Assembly (NCBI RefSeq): GCF_002015115.1
Contig: NZ_MUYA01000008.1
Location: 136,650-200,649, forward strand
Direction of reading: 5' to 3'
Length of the DNA: 64,000 nt
Source: Haemophilus paracuniculus
Lineage (GTDB): Bacteria; Pseudomonadota; Gammaproteobacteria; Enterobacterales; Pasteurellaceae
Positions 9,094-19,099 of the stretch are shown in pieces (position 1 is the stretch's first letter; each line of letters opens with the position of its first letter). The position numbers and the translations under genes are program-made. The notes under the pieces were generated by a model, which was not told the origin of the DNA, did no database searches, and saw nothing but the letters and a program-made list of their open reading frames with translations.

Positions 9094-10986
9094 ATGATTT
9101 ATCGTGATATTTATGATGTGATTGTGGTCGGTGGTGGCCACGCAGGCACCGAAGCCGCCCTTGCCCCTGCTCGAATGGGGCTAAAAACCCTGCTTTTAAC
9201 TCATAATGTGGATACCTTAGGGCAGATGTCTTGCAACCCTGCGATTGGGGGGATTGGTAAGGGGCATTTGGTGAAAGAAATTGACGCAATGGGCGGTTTA
9301 ATGGCGTTGGCGACCGATAAAGCAGGGATCCAATTCCGCACCCTCAATAGCAGTAAAGGCCCTGCGGTGCGTGCTACTCGTGCACAGGCTGACCGTGTGC
9401 TTTACCGTCAAGCGGTGCGAATTGCCCTTGAAAATCAGCCGAATTTGGATATTTTCCAGCAAGAAGTGGTGGATATTTTGGTCGAAAATAACCGTGCAGT
9501 CGGTGCGGTAACCAAAATGGGCTTAACCTTTAAAGCACGTTCGGTGATTTTAACCGCTGGCACGTTTTTGGCGGGCAAGATCCATATTGGCTTGGATAAT
9601 TATGCAGGCGGACGTGCAGGCGATCCTGCCGCAACAATGTTGGCAGATCGTTTGCGTGATCTTAACTTGCTTGTGGATCGCCTCAAAACAGGTACGCCAC
9701 CACGTCTAGACGCTCGCACTATTGATTTTTCGGTGCTTGCCGAACAGCACGGCGATGCGGATCTGCCAGTGTTTTCTTTTATGGGATCTTTGGATCTGCA
9801 CCCGCGTCAGATCCCGTGTTACATCACCCACACCAATAACCAAACCCACGATATTATCCGTGCCAACCTCGACCGTAGCCCAATGTACACAGGGATTATC
9901 GAGGGGATCGGACCGCGTTACTGTCCGTCTATCGAAGATAAAGTAATGCGATTTGGCGACCGTAACGGGCATCAAATTTACCTCGAACCTGAGGGGCTAA
10001 CCTCAAACGAAGTCTATCCGAACGGCATTTCCACCAGCTTGCCGTTTGATGTGCAAATGGGGATCGTCAATTCAATGAAAGGCTTGGAAAAAACCCGCAT
10101 TATCAAACCAGGCTATGCGATTGAATACGACTATTTCGACCCTCGCGATCTCAAACCGACTCTTGAAACCAAAGCGATTGACGGCTTGTTCTTCGCAGGG
10201 CAAATCAACGGCACCACCGGTTACGAAGAAGCTGCTGCACAGGGCTTGTTGGCAGGGATTAACGCAGGTTTGCAGGTGCAAGGCAAAGAGGCGTGGTATC
10301 CAACCCGCGATCTCGCCTACACGGGCGTGTTGGTGGACGACCTCTGCACCCTCGGCACCAAAGAGCCGTACCGCGTATTTACCTCGCGTGCCGAATATCG
10401 CCTGTTGTTGCGTGAAGATAACGCCGACATTCGCCTCACCCCAATCGCTCACCAACTTGGCTTGATTGATGAAGCACGCTGGGCGAGATTTAATCAAAAA
10501 ATGGACAATATCGAGAAAGAGCGTGAGCGTTTGAAACAGATCTGGATTCATCCGCAATCCCCTCATTTAGACGCTGTTAATCAGATTGTGAGCAGTCCGC
10601 TCACCCGTGAAGCAAGCGGTGAGGATCTGCTTCGCCGCCCAGAAATGAGTTATGAAAAATTAACCCAAATAGAAGCCTTCGCCCCAGCGTTGGACGACAA
10701 ACAAGCGGCGGAACAAGTGGAAATTTCGATTAAATATCAAGGCTATATCGAACATCAATACGCCGAAATCGAACGCCACAAACGCCACGAAAACACCCTC
10801 ATTCCACCGCAATTTGACTACGACAAAGTGGAAAGCCTCTCAAACGAAGTGCGAGCCAAGCTAATGCAGCACCGCCCCGTATCCATCGGGCAAGCTTCCC
10901 GTATTTCAGGCATCACCCCCGCGGCGATTTCCATCTTGCTGGTTAATCTCAAAAAGCAAGGAATGTTAAAACGAGGGGAACTCTAA
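9094..10986 (+). CDS. mnmG: tRNA uridine-5-carboxymethylaminomethyl modification enzyme MnmG (GidA)
   Basis: FAD-dependent subunit of the MnmEG complex that modifies wobble uridine-34 of several tRNAs. Full-length at 630 residues. The dinucleotide-binding motif [13 protein letters not shown] is at about 11-23, the GidA signature [14 protein letters not shown] at 47-60, and the second conserved region [19 protein letters not shown] follows in the C-terminal half. It directly follows the origin candidate, as in E. coli. The Shine-Dalgarno is weak (aacgaagaataaaa). An inverted pair of uptake signals downstream ends the unit. Confidence 0.96.
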   Translation: MIYRDIYDVIVVGGGHAGTEAALAPARMGLKTLLLTHNVDTLGQMSCNPAIGGIGKGHLVKEIDAMGGLMALATDKAGIQFRTLNSSKGPAVRATRAQADRVLYRQAVRIALENQPNLDIFQQEVVDILVENNRAVGAVTKMGLTFKARSVILTAGTFLAGKIHIGLDNYAGGRAGDPAATMLADRLRDLNLLVDRLKTGTPPRLDARTIDFSVLAEQHGDADLPVFSFMGSLDLHPRQIPCYITHTNNQTHDIIRANLDRSPMYTGIIEGIGPRYCPSIEDKVMRFGDRNGHQIYLEPEGLTSNEVYPNGISTSLPFDVQMGIVNSMKGLEKTRIIKPGYAIEYDYFDPRDLKPTLETKAIDGLFFAGQINGTTGYEEAAAQGLLAGINAGLQVQGKEAWYPTRDLAYTGVLVDDLCTLGTKEPYRVFTSRAEYRLLLREDNADIRLTPIAHQLGLIDEARWARFNQKMDNIEKERERLKQIWIHPQSPHLDAVNQIVSSPLTREASGEDLLRRPEMSYEKLTQIEAFAPALDDKQAAEQVEISIKYQGYIEHQYAEIERHKRHENTLIPPQFDYDKVESLSNEVRAKLMQHRPVSIGQASRISGITPAAISILLVNLKKQGMLKRGEL

Positions 10987-10987
10987 A

Positions 10988-11036
10988 CACAAGCGGTCAG
11001 TTTTGGCAAAAATTTTGTGGGAACTGACCGCTTGTT
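10988..11036 (+). terminator. terminator built from inverted uptake signals after mnmG
   Basis: ACAAGCGGTCAGTT (10989-11002) pairs with AACTGACCGCTTGT (11022-11035), giving a 14-bp stem followed by TTTATT. It lies 2 bp after the mnmG stop. Confidence 0.75.
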
Positions 11037-11054
11037 TATTCAATCTAGCAAGTC

Positions 11055-11156
11055 TTAATAACCCTGCTCGCCAAGATCTTTGTAACGTTCGCAACCTGCT
11101 TGACTGCCATTATAATGACTGTCCTTAAAAGGACTACTAAACCCCCTCGCTCGATC
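11055..11156 (-). pseudogene. possible gene remnant, C-terminal tail only
   Basis: In the mnmG-rsmG gap one minus-strand frame reads about 33 codons ending HYNGSQAGCERYKDLGEQGY and a stop, with no start codon in frame and a stop just upstream. The composition (Gly, Cys, Tyr, Lys, charged end) looks like the end of a real protein rather than random noncoding DNA. I do not recognise the parent family. It could equally be chance. Confidence 0.25.
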
Positions 11157-11281
11157 TTAGATAGGGTGTTGGATATTATTTGATCAATAAAACCAAAAAC
11201 GAAGCACGCAAAACACCCAACGACAAGCGGTCGGTTTTTCGGTAAAATTTACCCATTTTTGAAAAAGAAAGGATTTGCTCA

Positions 11282-11896
11282 ATGTTCGCCAAATTAGACC
11301 GCTTGCTAACGCAGGCGGAAATTTCTCTTACCGATCAGCAAAAAACGCAACTGGTTGATTTTGTTAAACTTTTGGATAAGTGGAACAAAGCCTACAACCT
11401 CACGTCCGTGCGTAACCCCGATGAAATGTTGGTCAAGCACATTATGGATAGCCTCGTAGTCAGCCGCCATTTGCAGGGGCAACATTTTATTGATGTTGGC
11501 ACAGGGCCGGGCTTACCGGGGATTCCGCTGGCGATTGCCAACCCTGATAAACAGTTCGTCCTGCTCGACAGCCTCGGCAAGCGGATTACCTTTATCAAAA
11601 ACGCCCTGCGTGAACTCGGCATTCACAACGTAACCGCCGTGCAAAGCCGTGTGGAAGCATACATCGAACAGCAATTTGACGGTGTGTTGAGCCGTGCCTT
11701 TGCCTCCCTCAACGATATGGTGGCGTGGTGCTATCACCTGCCGAACGCAAGCGGTCGTTTCTACGCCCTCAAAGGTATCTACCAACCCGAAGAAGTGGCA
11801 GAAATCGAGCAAGCCGTGGCGTTGGTGGACGTGCTCCCCCTCAATGTGCCAGAGCTGGTCGGCGAGCGAAATTTGGTGGTGTTGGCAAAAGGCTAA
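11282..11896 (+). CDS. rsmG: 16S rRNA (guanine-527-N7)-methyltransferase RsmG (GidB)
   Basis: SAM-dependent methyltransferase of 204 residues that makes m7G527 in 16S rRNA; loss gives low-level streptomycin resistance in other bacteria. N-terminal [27 protein letters not shown] is followed by the SAM motif [17 protein letters not shown] (69-85) and the RAFASL region. ATG follows AAAGGA. It is 295 bp from mnmG, with an uptake-signal terminator and a possible gene remnant between, and is not followed by the atp operon as in E. coli. Confidence 0.95.
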   Translation: MFAKLDRLLTQAEISLTDQQKTQLVDFVKLLDKWNKAYNLTSVRNPDEMLVKHIMDSLVVSRHLQGQHFIDVGTGPGLPGIPLAIANPDKQFVLLDSLGKRITFIKNALRELGIHNVTAVQSRVEAYIEQQFDGVLSRAFASLNDMVAWCYHLPNASGRFYALKGIYQPEEVAEIEQAVALVDVLPLNVPELVGERNLVVLAKG

Positions 11897-11947
11897 AACA
11901 AGCGGTAAGATCAGCGAAAATTTTGCGATCTTGCCGTTTTTTATGGA

Positions 11948-13069
11948 ATGAAAATGAAACAACTTTACCTAGGAATGATGTCTGGCACGAGTTTGGACGG
12001 GGTGGATTTGGCGTTGGTGGATTTTGCGGAAAATCCGCCGAAACTGACCGCTTGCGACTTTACCCCAATGCCAGAGGATTTACGGGCGGATCTGTCTGCT
12101 CTGCTCAAATCGGGCGAAACCAGCCTGCAAAAATTGGGGGAACTCGATCATCGGCTGGGCGTGCTTTATGCGGAAAGTGTCCTCGCTTTTTTGGCGAAAC
12201 ATCAGCTTGCACCGAAGCACATTCAGGCGATTGGCTGCCACGGTCAAACCGTGTGGCACGCCCCGCACGGCGACCACCCGTTCACAATGCAAATCGGCGA
12301 TATGCACCTTGTTGCGGCTCGCACGGGCATTACCACCGTGGGCGATTTTCGCCGTAAAGATATGGCGGTCGGCGGTCAGGGTGCGCCCCTCGTGCCTGCT
12401 TTTCATCAGGGGATTTTTGCTGATCCGCATCGCATCACGGTGGTGTTGAATATCGGTGGGATTAGCAATGTGTCGCTGTTGCAGCCCGACAAAACCACCA
12501 TCGGCTATGATGTTGGGGTGGGCAATGCGTTACTGGATAGCTGGATTGAATTGCACCACGGCAAGCGGTTCGACAAAAATGGCGATTGGGCGAAGTCGGG
12601 GCAGGTGCGAGCGGATCTGCTTGCCGAATTGCTTGATGAACCCTTTTTCCAACAAGCCCCACCGAAAAGCACGGGGCGAGAGCTGTTCAATTTAGATTGG
12701 CTCGCAAAAAAATTGGCGAAACTACCCGCTTGCTCGCCCGAAGATGTGCAACGCACGTTGGTGGAATTTACCGCCCAAGCGATTGCCAACGATTTAGCCA
12801 AATTGGAAAATCCGCAAGGCTTGCCGTGTCTGCTGTTGGTGTGTGGCGGCGGGGCGAGAAATCCGCTGATAATGGCACGCCTCGCCGATTTGCTCCCCGA
12901 ATGGCAAGTCGCCCCCACCACTGATTACGGCTTAGATGTCGATTATGTCGAAGCCGCCGCCTTCGCCTGGCTCGCTTATCAACGCCTCAACAATCTTTCA
13001 GGAAATTTACCGAGCGTAACAGGGGCAAGCAAAACGGTGCAACTCGGGGCGGTTTATTCGCCTAATTAA
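11948..13069 (+). CDS. anmK: anhydro-N-acetylmuramic acid kinase AnmK
   Basis: Peptidoglycan-recycling kinase of 373 residues that hydrolyses and phosphorylates 1,6-anhydro-MurNAc to MurNAc-6-phosphate. The family motifs [17 protein letters not shown] (7-23), [32 protein letters not shown] and [10 protein letters not shown] are present. ATG at 11948 has a second in-frame ATG six bases later. Product feeds MurQ, encoded 670 bp downstream on the same strand but separated by vapXD on the other strand. Confidence 0.95.
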   Translation: MKMKQLYLGMMSGTSLDGVDLALVDFAENPPKLTACDFTPMPEDLRADLSALLKSGETSLQKLGELDHRLGVLYAESVLAFLAKHQLAPKHIQAIGCHGQTVWHAPHGDHPFTMQIGDMHLVAARTGITTVGDFRRKDMAVGGQGAPLVPAFHQGIFADPHRITVVLNIGGISNVSLLQPDKTTIGYDVGVGNALLDSWIELHHGKRFDKNGDWAKSGQVRADLLAELLDEPFFQQAPPKSTGRELFNLDWLAKKLAKLPACSPEDVQRTLVEFTAQAIANDLAKLENPQGLPCLLLVCGGGARNPLIMARLADLLPEWQVAPTTDYGLDVDYVEAAAFAWLAYQRLNNLSGNLPSVTGASKTVQLGAVYSPN

Positions 13070-13076
13070 ACAAAAG

Positions 13077-13109
13077 AAAAATGCCGATCAGATGATCGGC
13101 ATTTTTTTA
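13077..13109. terminator. bidirectional terminator between anmK and vapD
   Basis: ATGCCGATC (13081-13089) pairs with GATCGGCAT (13094-13102) across a four-base loop, flanked by A and T runs. Convergent anmK (+) and vapD (-) both end here. Confidence 0.85.
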
Positions 13110-13110
13110 T

Positions 13111-13389
13111 TTAATTTTTGATAAAGGCGGTAAAATCAGACCATTGCTCAATGCGAAAAGCTCGAATATCTCTGACGGATTGAGCTAACCACGGCAGTTG
13201 TTTGAGAGCATTCATCGCCATAAACAAATTTGCCATATCTTCATTTTGGCTCGTGTATAAACTACCTTGGGTTCTCACAAAACCAAATTTGGATAAAGTT
13301 GCCCCAATATCCGTGTAGGCTTGTTGCACACCTTTTGGATGATTTTCTTGGGTATCTTTAACAATTAAATCAAATGCGATTGCAAACAT
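13111..13389 (-). CDS. vapD: VapD toxin (virulence-associated protein D, endoribonuclease)
   Basis: Small protein of 92 residues of the VapD family, related in fold to Cas2 and shown in H. influenzae and Helicobacter to be an mRNA-cleaving toxin. It starts MFAIAFDLIVKDTQENHP, where the first beta strand carries the conserved Asp, and contains TDIGATLSKFGFVRTQGSLYTS, characteristic of VapD. The start overlaps the last base of vapX. The pair lies between anmK and murQ on the opposite strand. Confidence 0.9.
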   Translation of the reverse strand: MFAIAFDLIVKDTQENHPKGVQQAYTDIGATLSKFGFVRTQGSLYTSQNEDMANLFMAMNALKQLPWLAQSVRDIRAFRIEQWSDFTAFIKN

Positions 13390-13577
13390 TATTCTGCCTC
13401 TGGATCTGCCAGTAAACTTGATAATTTGTAGAGATCTTCGTAACCAGATTCAAGTAAGGTAATTTTGACCAACACATCGCCATCAGGCAGTTGCTCATAA
13501 GCCTCGCCAACGACATAAGGCACGCCAAATTGTCCGAATTGTTTAATCGTTCCCGTTGGGATTTGTTGTAAATTCAT
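13389..13577 (-). CDS. vapX: VapX antitoxin
   Basis: Protein of 62 residues upstream of vapD with a 1-bp overlap, matching the vapXD arrangement of H. influenzae, where VapX counteracts VapD. The sequence MNLQQIPTGTIKQFGQFG continues into a small acidic domain ending LLADPEAE. Function is inferred mainly from position and general similarity. ATG follows AGGAT. Confidence 0.82.
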   Translation of the reverse strand: MNLQQIPTGTIKQFGQFGVPYVVGEAYEQLPDGDVLVKITLLESGYEDLYKLSSLLADPEAE

Positions 13578-13665
13578 CTTATCCTCTTATGGCAAAAAAT
13601 GATGTTGGCAAAGTATAACTGAGTTGTTTCAAATAAACAAAATTTAATCAAATCATCGTTAATGA

Positions 13666-14649
<984 letters not shown>

Positions 14650-14653
14650 GAAA

Positions 14654-14684
14654 AGCGGACACGAGAGTGTCCGTTTATTTTTTG
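14654..14684 (+). terminator. murQ terminator
   Basis: CGGACAC (14656-14662), loop GAGA, GTGTCCG (14667-14673), then TTTATTTTTTG. Confidence 0.85.
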
Positions 14685-14686
14685 TA

Positions 14687-14761
14687 GCCCCCTACCCCCT
14701 GCTACGCAGGGTACTTCCCCCGCAAGCGGGGGAAGTACCGCCGTTAGGCGGGGTAGGGGGA
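14687..14761. repeat. dispersed hairpin repeat family A, copy A1
   Basis: Imperfect palindrome of about 74 bp between murQ and murJ, bounded by CCCCCTACCCC and GGGGTAGGGGG. Inside are three nested small hairpins: CCCTGC-TACG-CAGGG type, CTTCCCCCGC-AA-GCGGGGGAAG, and CCGCC-GTTA-GGCGG. Related copies are at 18.99-19.10, 46.13-46.28 and 56.11-56.22 kb. Confidence 0.8.
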
Positions 14762-14807
14762 ATCATTGCGAAATTTCCAAAAATCCCACCCCTTGAAATA
14801 TCTATTT

Positions 14808-16379
14808 TTACGCCGCTCGGAAATCCTGCTTTCTAATCCCCAACACAAACAACGATCCGAAATAGCTAATTGCTGCGAGGGCGAGTAGCCACGCGAGCCA
14901 GTGGATTTTGGCGAGGGAGGTCATCGCAAACCATTGTGGCAGTTGGGGTGAGAAGTAGTAAACCAGTCCGCCCATTATCGCCGCTGACAGGGCGAGTTTG
15001 GCGGTGAACAGGGCGGTTTTGTCGCTGATTTGATACACGCCCTCTTTGGCGAGGTTGCGGTAAAGCAAGCCTGCGTTTACGGCGGCGGAAAGTGCCGAAG
15101 CCATTGCCAAACCGAGGTAACCGAATGGAATCGCTAACACGCCAAAACAGATATTGCTGACGGTGGCGATAATCCCGATTTTCACGGGGGTTTTGGTGTT
15201 TTGGCGGGCGTAGAAGCCGTTGGCGAGGACGCTAATCAACATATAGCTGTTCAAGCCTAAACACATAATCCACAAAGCGTGCGAAGTGGCGATCACATCT
15301 GGCAAGCCAAATTTACCCCGCATAAAAATCGTCATCATCAGCGGTTGAGCCAAAATCGCAATGCCGACCATCGCAGGAATACCGAGTAGTAGCACCATTC
15401 TCACCCCCCAATCGAGGGTTTGGCGAAACTCAATCGCCCGTTGTGGTTCGTCAATCTCTTTTTTCTTGGCGATGCGGGAAAGGCTCGGCAGCACCACGGT
15501 TGAGATCGCAATCCCAAATAAACCGAGCGGAAATTCGATCAAGCGGTCGGAATAGTAGAGCCAAGTGATCGAACCCGTAACCAAAAAGCTGGCGATCACT
15601 TGGTTAATCAGCAAATTGAGTTGAGTTACCGACACCCCAAATAGGGCGGGGATCATCAAATTGCGGACTTTTTTCACCCCCTCATCGTGCCACGCCCATT
15701 TGGGTTTGACGAGCAATCCCTCTCTTTTCAAAAAGGGAATTTGGAACAGAAATTGCAACAAACCACCGAGGAAAATCCCCCATGCCAATGCGACATCGGG
15801 CGAGGCGAAATAATCTGCCCCCCAAAGTGCCATTCCAATCATCGCTACATTGAGCAACACGGGCGAAAACGCCATCACCCCAAATTTACCAATCGTGTTC
15901 AACACCGCCCCAGATAAGGCGACAAAGGTAATGAACCAAAGGTAAGGGAAAGTAATTTTGAGCAATAACGAGGCTTGGCTAAATTTTTCGGCGTTCTGCC
16001 CGCCGTTCAGCCAATCCATAAACCAGCCCGTACCGAACAAGGCGGCGATAATCGGCGAGCCGATCATTGCCACCAGCGTTACAATCGTAACCAATCCGCC
16101 CAGCGTGCCAGACACTTTGGCGATAAATTCACGGGTTTTGTTCGGATCATTATCGGCGTTATATTCCGCCAACACTGGCACAAAGGCTTTGGAAAAAGCC
16201 CCCTCGGCGAACAAACGGCGAAGAAAGTTGGGAATGCGGTTGGCAAATAGGAAAACGTCCGACATCGCCCCCGCCCCGAGCAGGCTTGCCACCACCACAT
16301 CTCGCACCAAGCCGAGAATGCGGGAAATCAGCGTCATCGAACTGACGATAATGCCCGATTTTAATAATTTCTTACTCAT
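14808..16379 (-). CDS. murJ: lipid II flippase MurJ (MviN)
   Basis: Integral membrane protein of 523 residues with about 14 transmembrane helices (MOP superfamily) that flips lipid II for peptidoglycan synthesis. It begins MSKKLLKSGIIVSSMTLISR and continues with the MviN signature GLVRDVVVASLLGAGAMSDVFLFANRIPNFLRRLFAEGAFSKAF region, where functionally essential Arg residues lie; a PALFGVSVTQLNLLINQ helix follows. The gene is divergent from rpsT and essential in most bacteria. Confidence 0.94.
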   Translation of the reverse strand: MSKKLLKSGIIVSSMTLISRILGLVRDVVVASLLGAGAMSDVFLFANRIPNFLRRLFAEGAFSKAFVPVLAEYNADNDPNKTREFIAKVSGTLGGLVTIVTLVAMIGSPIIAALFGTGWFMDWLNGGQNAEKFSQASLLLKITFPYLWFITFVALSGAVLNTIGKFGVMAFSPVLLNVAMIGMALWGADYFASPDVALAWGIFLGGLLQFLFQIPFLKREGLLVKPKWAWHDEGVKKVRNLMIPALFGVSVTQLNLLINQVIASFLVTGSITWLYYSDRLIEFPLGLFGIAISTVVLPSLSRIAKKKEIDEPQRAIEFRQTLDWGVRMVLLLGIPAMVGIAILAQPLMMTIFMRGKFGLPDVIATSHALWIMCLGLNSYMLISVLANGFYARQNTKTPVKIGIIATVSNICFGVLAIPFGYLGLAMASALSAAVNAGLLYRNLAKEGVYQISDKTALFTAKLALSAAIMGGLVYYFSPQLPQWFAMTSLAKIHWLAWLLALAAISYFGSLFVLGIRKQDFRAA

Positions 16380-16494
16380 AAAATGCTCATCAAAAAACGA
16401 AAAAAAACAGCGGATCGCACCGCTTGTTTATCAGGATCGAGAAAATGATCGGAATTTTAGCAGTTTAAGGTAGGAAAATCAGAAAAAAACTGCT

Positions 16495-16631
16495 AAAATC
16501 TCGACCTATCGTTTCTAGGCAGGCTCTGCTTGGCTTTAAGCGGTATTATTTTCAAGCCCGTGTCTCGTTGAAAATGAATTTAAACTATCGATAGCAACGC
16601 ATAAACTTCGGTTTATGTTTTTATTTTTACA
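16495..16631 (+). promoter_or_regulatory. rpsT leader with an internal terminator-like hairpin
   Basis: Upstream of rpsT a TAAAAT box (about 16495) is followed by roughly 130 nt rich in short pairings (CTATCGATAG palindrome, GGCTT/AAGCC pairs). It ends in CATAAAC-TTCG-GTTTATG followed by TTTTTATTTTTA at 16599-16630, which has intrinsic-terminator form. It ends about 12 nt before the rpsT ribosome site, so it may act as an attenuator or end a small RNA. This is inference from sequence. Confidence 0.4.
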
Positions 16632-16654
16632 CAGATATTTTTAGGAGTTTGACC

Positions 16655-16918
16655 TTGGCTAATATCAAGTCAGCAAAAAAACGTGCGGTTCAATCTGAAA
16701 AACGCCGCCAACACAACGCAAGCCAACGCTCAATGATGCGTACTTTCATCAAAAAAGTATATGCAGCAGTAGCAACAGGCGACAAAGCAGTAGCAGAAAA
16801 AGCATTCGTTGAAATGCAAAAAGTGGTTGACCGTATGGCGTCAAAAGGCTTAATCCACGCGAACAAAGCCGCAAACCACAAATCAAAATTAGCTGCTCAA
16901 ATCAAAAAATTAGCTTAA
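16655..16918 (+). CDS. rpsT: 30S ribosomal protein S20
   Basis: Primary 16S rRNA-binding protein, 87 residues, strongly basic ([52 protein letters not shown]). I place the start at the TTG at 16655, 7 nt after AGGAG, giving the family N-terminus (M)[11 protein letters not shown]. coli rpsT also uses UUG, which matters for its translational autoregulation. A second TTG at 16649 is too close to the ribosome site. Monocistronic, with a strong terminator. Confidence 0.96.
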   Translation: MANIKSAKKRAVQSEKRRQHNASQRSMMRTFIKKVYAAVATGDKAVAEKAFVEMQKVVDRMASKGLIHANKAANHKSKLAAQIKKLA

Positions 16919-16950
16919 TCGCTAACTTGATTTAAACAACGAAATTTTGG

Positions 16951-16979
16951 AAAAACCGACCGCTTGGTCGGTTTTTTTA
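16951..16979 (+). terminator. rpsT terminator
   Basis: AAAAACCGACC pairs with GGTCGGTTTTTTT across GCTT; the stem contains an uptake-signal core. Confidence 0.9.
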
Positions 16980-17027
16980 TGCTTGATCATCAGAATTAGA
17001 AATGTATTTTAAATTGAATGCTTAAAT

Positions 17028-17082
17028 AAAAAGCGGTTAGATTTTGTGAAATTTTTTCAAAAATCTAACCGCTTGTTTTTTT
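17028..17082 (-). terminator. glmS terminator from inverted uptake signals
   Basis: AAGCGGTTAGATTTT (17031-17045) is complementary to AAAATCTAACCGCTT (17060-17074); both flanks are A/T runs. It lies just beyond the glmS stop and can serve both directions. Confidence 0.8.
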
Positions 17083-17088
17083 TGAGGG

Positions 17089-18909
17089 TTACTCTACGGT
17101 AACAGATTTCGCTAAGTTACGAGGTTGATCCACATCGGTGCCTTTAATTAAAGCAACGTGGTATGAAAGTAATTGTAACGGCACGGTATAGAAAATTGGT
17201 GCGGTAATTTCATCTACTTTCGGGAACACAAGGGTTTTGTGTCCTAAGCCTGCATCGTGGTCGGCGAAAATGTAAAGCTGACCGCCTCTCGCACGCACTT
17301 CTTCGATGTTTGATTTCACTTTTTCGAGCAAATCATTTTCAGGGGCAACCACGATCACTGGCATATCGCTGTCGATTAACGCGAGTGGTCCGTGTTTCAA
17401 TTCGCCTGCGGCATAGGCTTCGGCGTGAATGTAAGAAATTTCTTTCAATTTCAACGCTGATTCCATTGCGATTGGGTAAAACTCACCACGACCTAAGAAT
17501 AAAGTATGGTGCTTCTCAGCAAAATCGGCAGATAATTGTTCAATTTCTTTATCTGATACCAAGGCACTTTCAATTTGAGCAGGTAAACGTTGTAAAGCGG
17601 CAACGATTTGTTGCTCTTTGTCCTCGCTGATATTGCCTTTTACACGTCCAAGTGCAGCGGTTAAAAGTAGTAAACACGTTAATTGGGTGGTAAATGCTTT
17701 GGTGGATGCTACGCCAACTTCAACACCCGCACGGGTCATAAATGCAAAGTCTGATTCACGCACAAGAGAGGAACTTGCTACGTTACAAATCGTCATTGCA
17801 GCCATAAATCCTGATTCTTTTGCAAGACGTAACGCTGCAAGAGTATCAGCGGTTTCACCCGATTGTGAAATCGTTACTAGCAAGCTGTTTGGACGAGTTA
17901 CGAATTTGCGATAGCGGAATTCTGAGGCGATTTCCACATCACACGCCACACCTGCAATGGACTCAAACCAGTAGCGAGCGACCATACCTGCATTGTAAGA
18001 CGTACCACACGCCACGATTTGGATATGTTCCACTTTTTTGAGGATTTGTTCCGCATTCGCCCCGATGGCGTCCAAATTCACTTTACCGTTAGCGATACGC
18101 CCTTCAAGGGTATTCATAATCGCCACTGGCTGTTCAAAAATCTCTTTTTGCATATAGTGGCGGTATTGCCCCTTGTCCGCCGCATCTTGCTCGAAATTGC
18201 CTTCGTGGATTTCACGCTCAACGCTTGCCCCTGCACGGTCAAAAATATCCACTGTACGGCGAGTGATTTCCGCCACATCGCCCTCTTCAAGGTAGATAAA
18301 ACGGCGAGTTACGCTTAATAGTGCAAGCGGGTCAGACGCAATAAAATTCTCGCCCACGCCCAAACCGATCACGAGCGGACTGCCCGAACGTGCCACGATT
18401 AAACGCTCTGGATCGTCTTGGTTCATTACCACTGTGCCGTACGCCCCACGCAGCTGCACCACGGTTTTTTGCACCGCTTCTAACAAGGTTTTAGCGGTGC
18501 GGAATTCCCATTCCACCAAGTGAGCGATAACTTCGGTGTCCGTTTGCGATTGGAACACATAGCCACGGGATTGTAATTCGGTGCGAAGTTCTTCGTAGTT
18601 TTCGATGATACCGTTATGCACCACCGCAATTTTGCCCGAACGGTGTGGGTGAGCATTGGTTTCAGATGGCTCGCCGTGGGTCGCCCAGCGTGTGTGTGCG
18701 ATCCCCGTGCCACCTAAAATTGGGTTAGCTTCAATCGCCTCGTCAAGGGCTTTCACTTTGCCCACACGGCGAACGATTTGCATTTCGTGCTTATCATTCA
18801 ACACCGCCACCCCTGCTGAATCGTAACCACGATATTCCAAACGGTGTAAACCGTCCACCAGGATTTCTGCTACATCACGTTGTGCTACTGCACCGACAAT
18901 TCCACACAT
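17089..18909 (-). CDS. glmS: glutamine-fructose-6-phosphate aminotransferase GlmS
   Basis: Makes glucosamine-6-phosphate from fructose-6-phosphate and glutamine, the first step to UDP-GlcNAc. 606 residues: N-terminal class II glutaminase domain with catalytic Cys after the initiator Met ([17 protein letters not shown]), [18 protein letters not shown], then two SIS isomerase domains ([53 protein letters not shown]) and the C-terminal [12 protein letters not shown] DeoR-type regulator is encoded upstream on the same strand. No glmS ribozyme is evident upstream. Confidence 0.97.
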   Translation of the reverse strand: MCGIVGAVAQRDVAEILVDGLHRLEYRGYDSAGVAVLNDKHEMQIVRRVGKVKALDEAIEANPILGGTGIAHTRWATHGEPSETNAHPHRSGKIAVVHNGIIENYEELRTELQSRGYVFQSQTDTEVIAHLVEWEFRTAKTLLEAVQKTVVQLRGAYGTVVMNQDDPERLIVARSGSPLVIGLGVGENFIASDPLALLSVTRRFIYLEEGDVAEITRRTVDIFDRAGASVEREIHEGNFEQDAADKGQYRHYMQKEIFEQPVAIMNTLEGRIANGKVNLDAIGANAEQILKKVEHIQIVACGTSYNAGMVARYWFESIAGVACDVEIASEFRYRKFVTRPNSLLVTISQSGETADTLAALRLAKESGFMAAMTICNVASSSLVRESDFAFMTRAGVEVGVASTKAFTTQLTCLLLLTAALGRVKGNISEDKEQQIVAALQRLPAQIESALVSDKEIEQLSADFAEKHHTLFLGRGEFYPIAMESALKLKEISYIHAEAYAAGELKHGPLALIDSDMPVIVVAPENDLLEKVKSNIEEVRARGGQLYIFADHDAGLGHKTLVFPKVDEITAPIFYTVPLQLLSYHVALIKGTDVDQPRNLAKSVTVE

Positions 18910-18989
18910 AATTTTTGTTTCCTATGAGTTTGATATTAAAAATAAGTAAAAATTTGCGGTAATCTGACCGCTTGTATTCCTTTCTCTTT

Positions 18990-19097
18990 TGCCCCCTTCG
19001 GTCTCGCTTTGCTCGACCACTTCCCCCGCTAGCGGGGGCAGATCTGATCTTCCCCCGTTTACGGGGGAAGTACCACCGAAGGTGGGGTAGGGGGCAG
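18990..19097. repeat. dispersed hairpin repeat family A, copy A2
   Basis: About 108 bp filling the glmS-deoR gap. It consists of GCCCCCTTCGGTCTCG...CGACCACTTCCCCCGC-TA-GCGGGGGCAG, a short GATC-rich joint, CTTCCCCCGT-TTA-CGGGGGAAGTA, then CCACC-GAA-GGTGG and GGGTAGGGGGC. The order of modules matches copies A3 and A4. Confidence 0.85.
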
Positions 19098-19099
19098 CC

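Noticed and set aside
12462..12921. Several minus-strand frames inside anmK
   Set aside because: They are shadows of a well-supported gene with no start signals or domains of their own.
18910..18989. glmS ribozyme upstream of glmS
   Set aside because: The region holds only an uptake signal and the start of repeat A2; no ribozyme-like core is seen, and such ribozymes are typical of Firmicutes.
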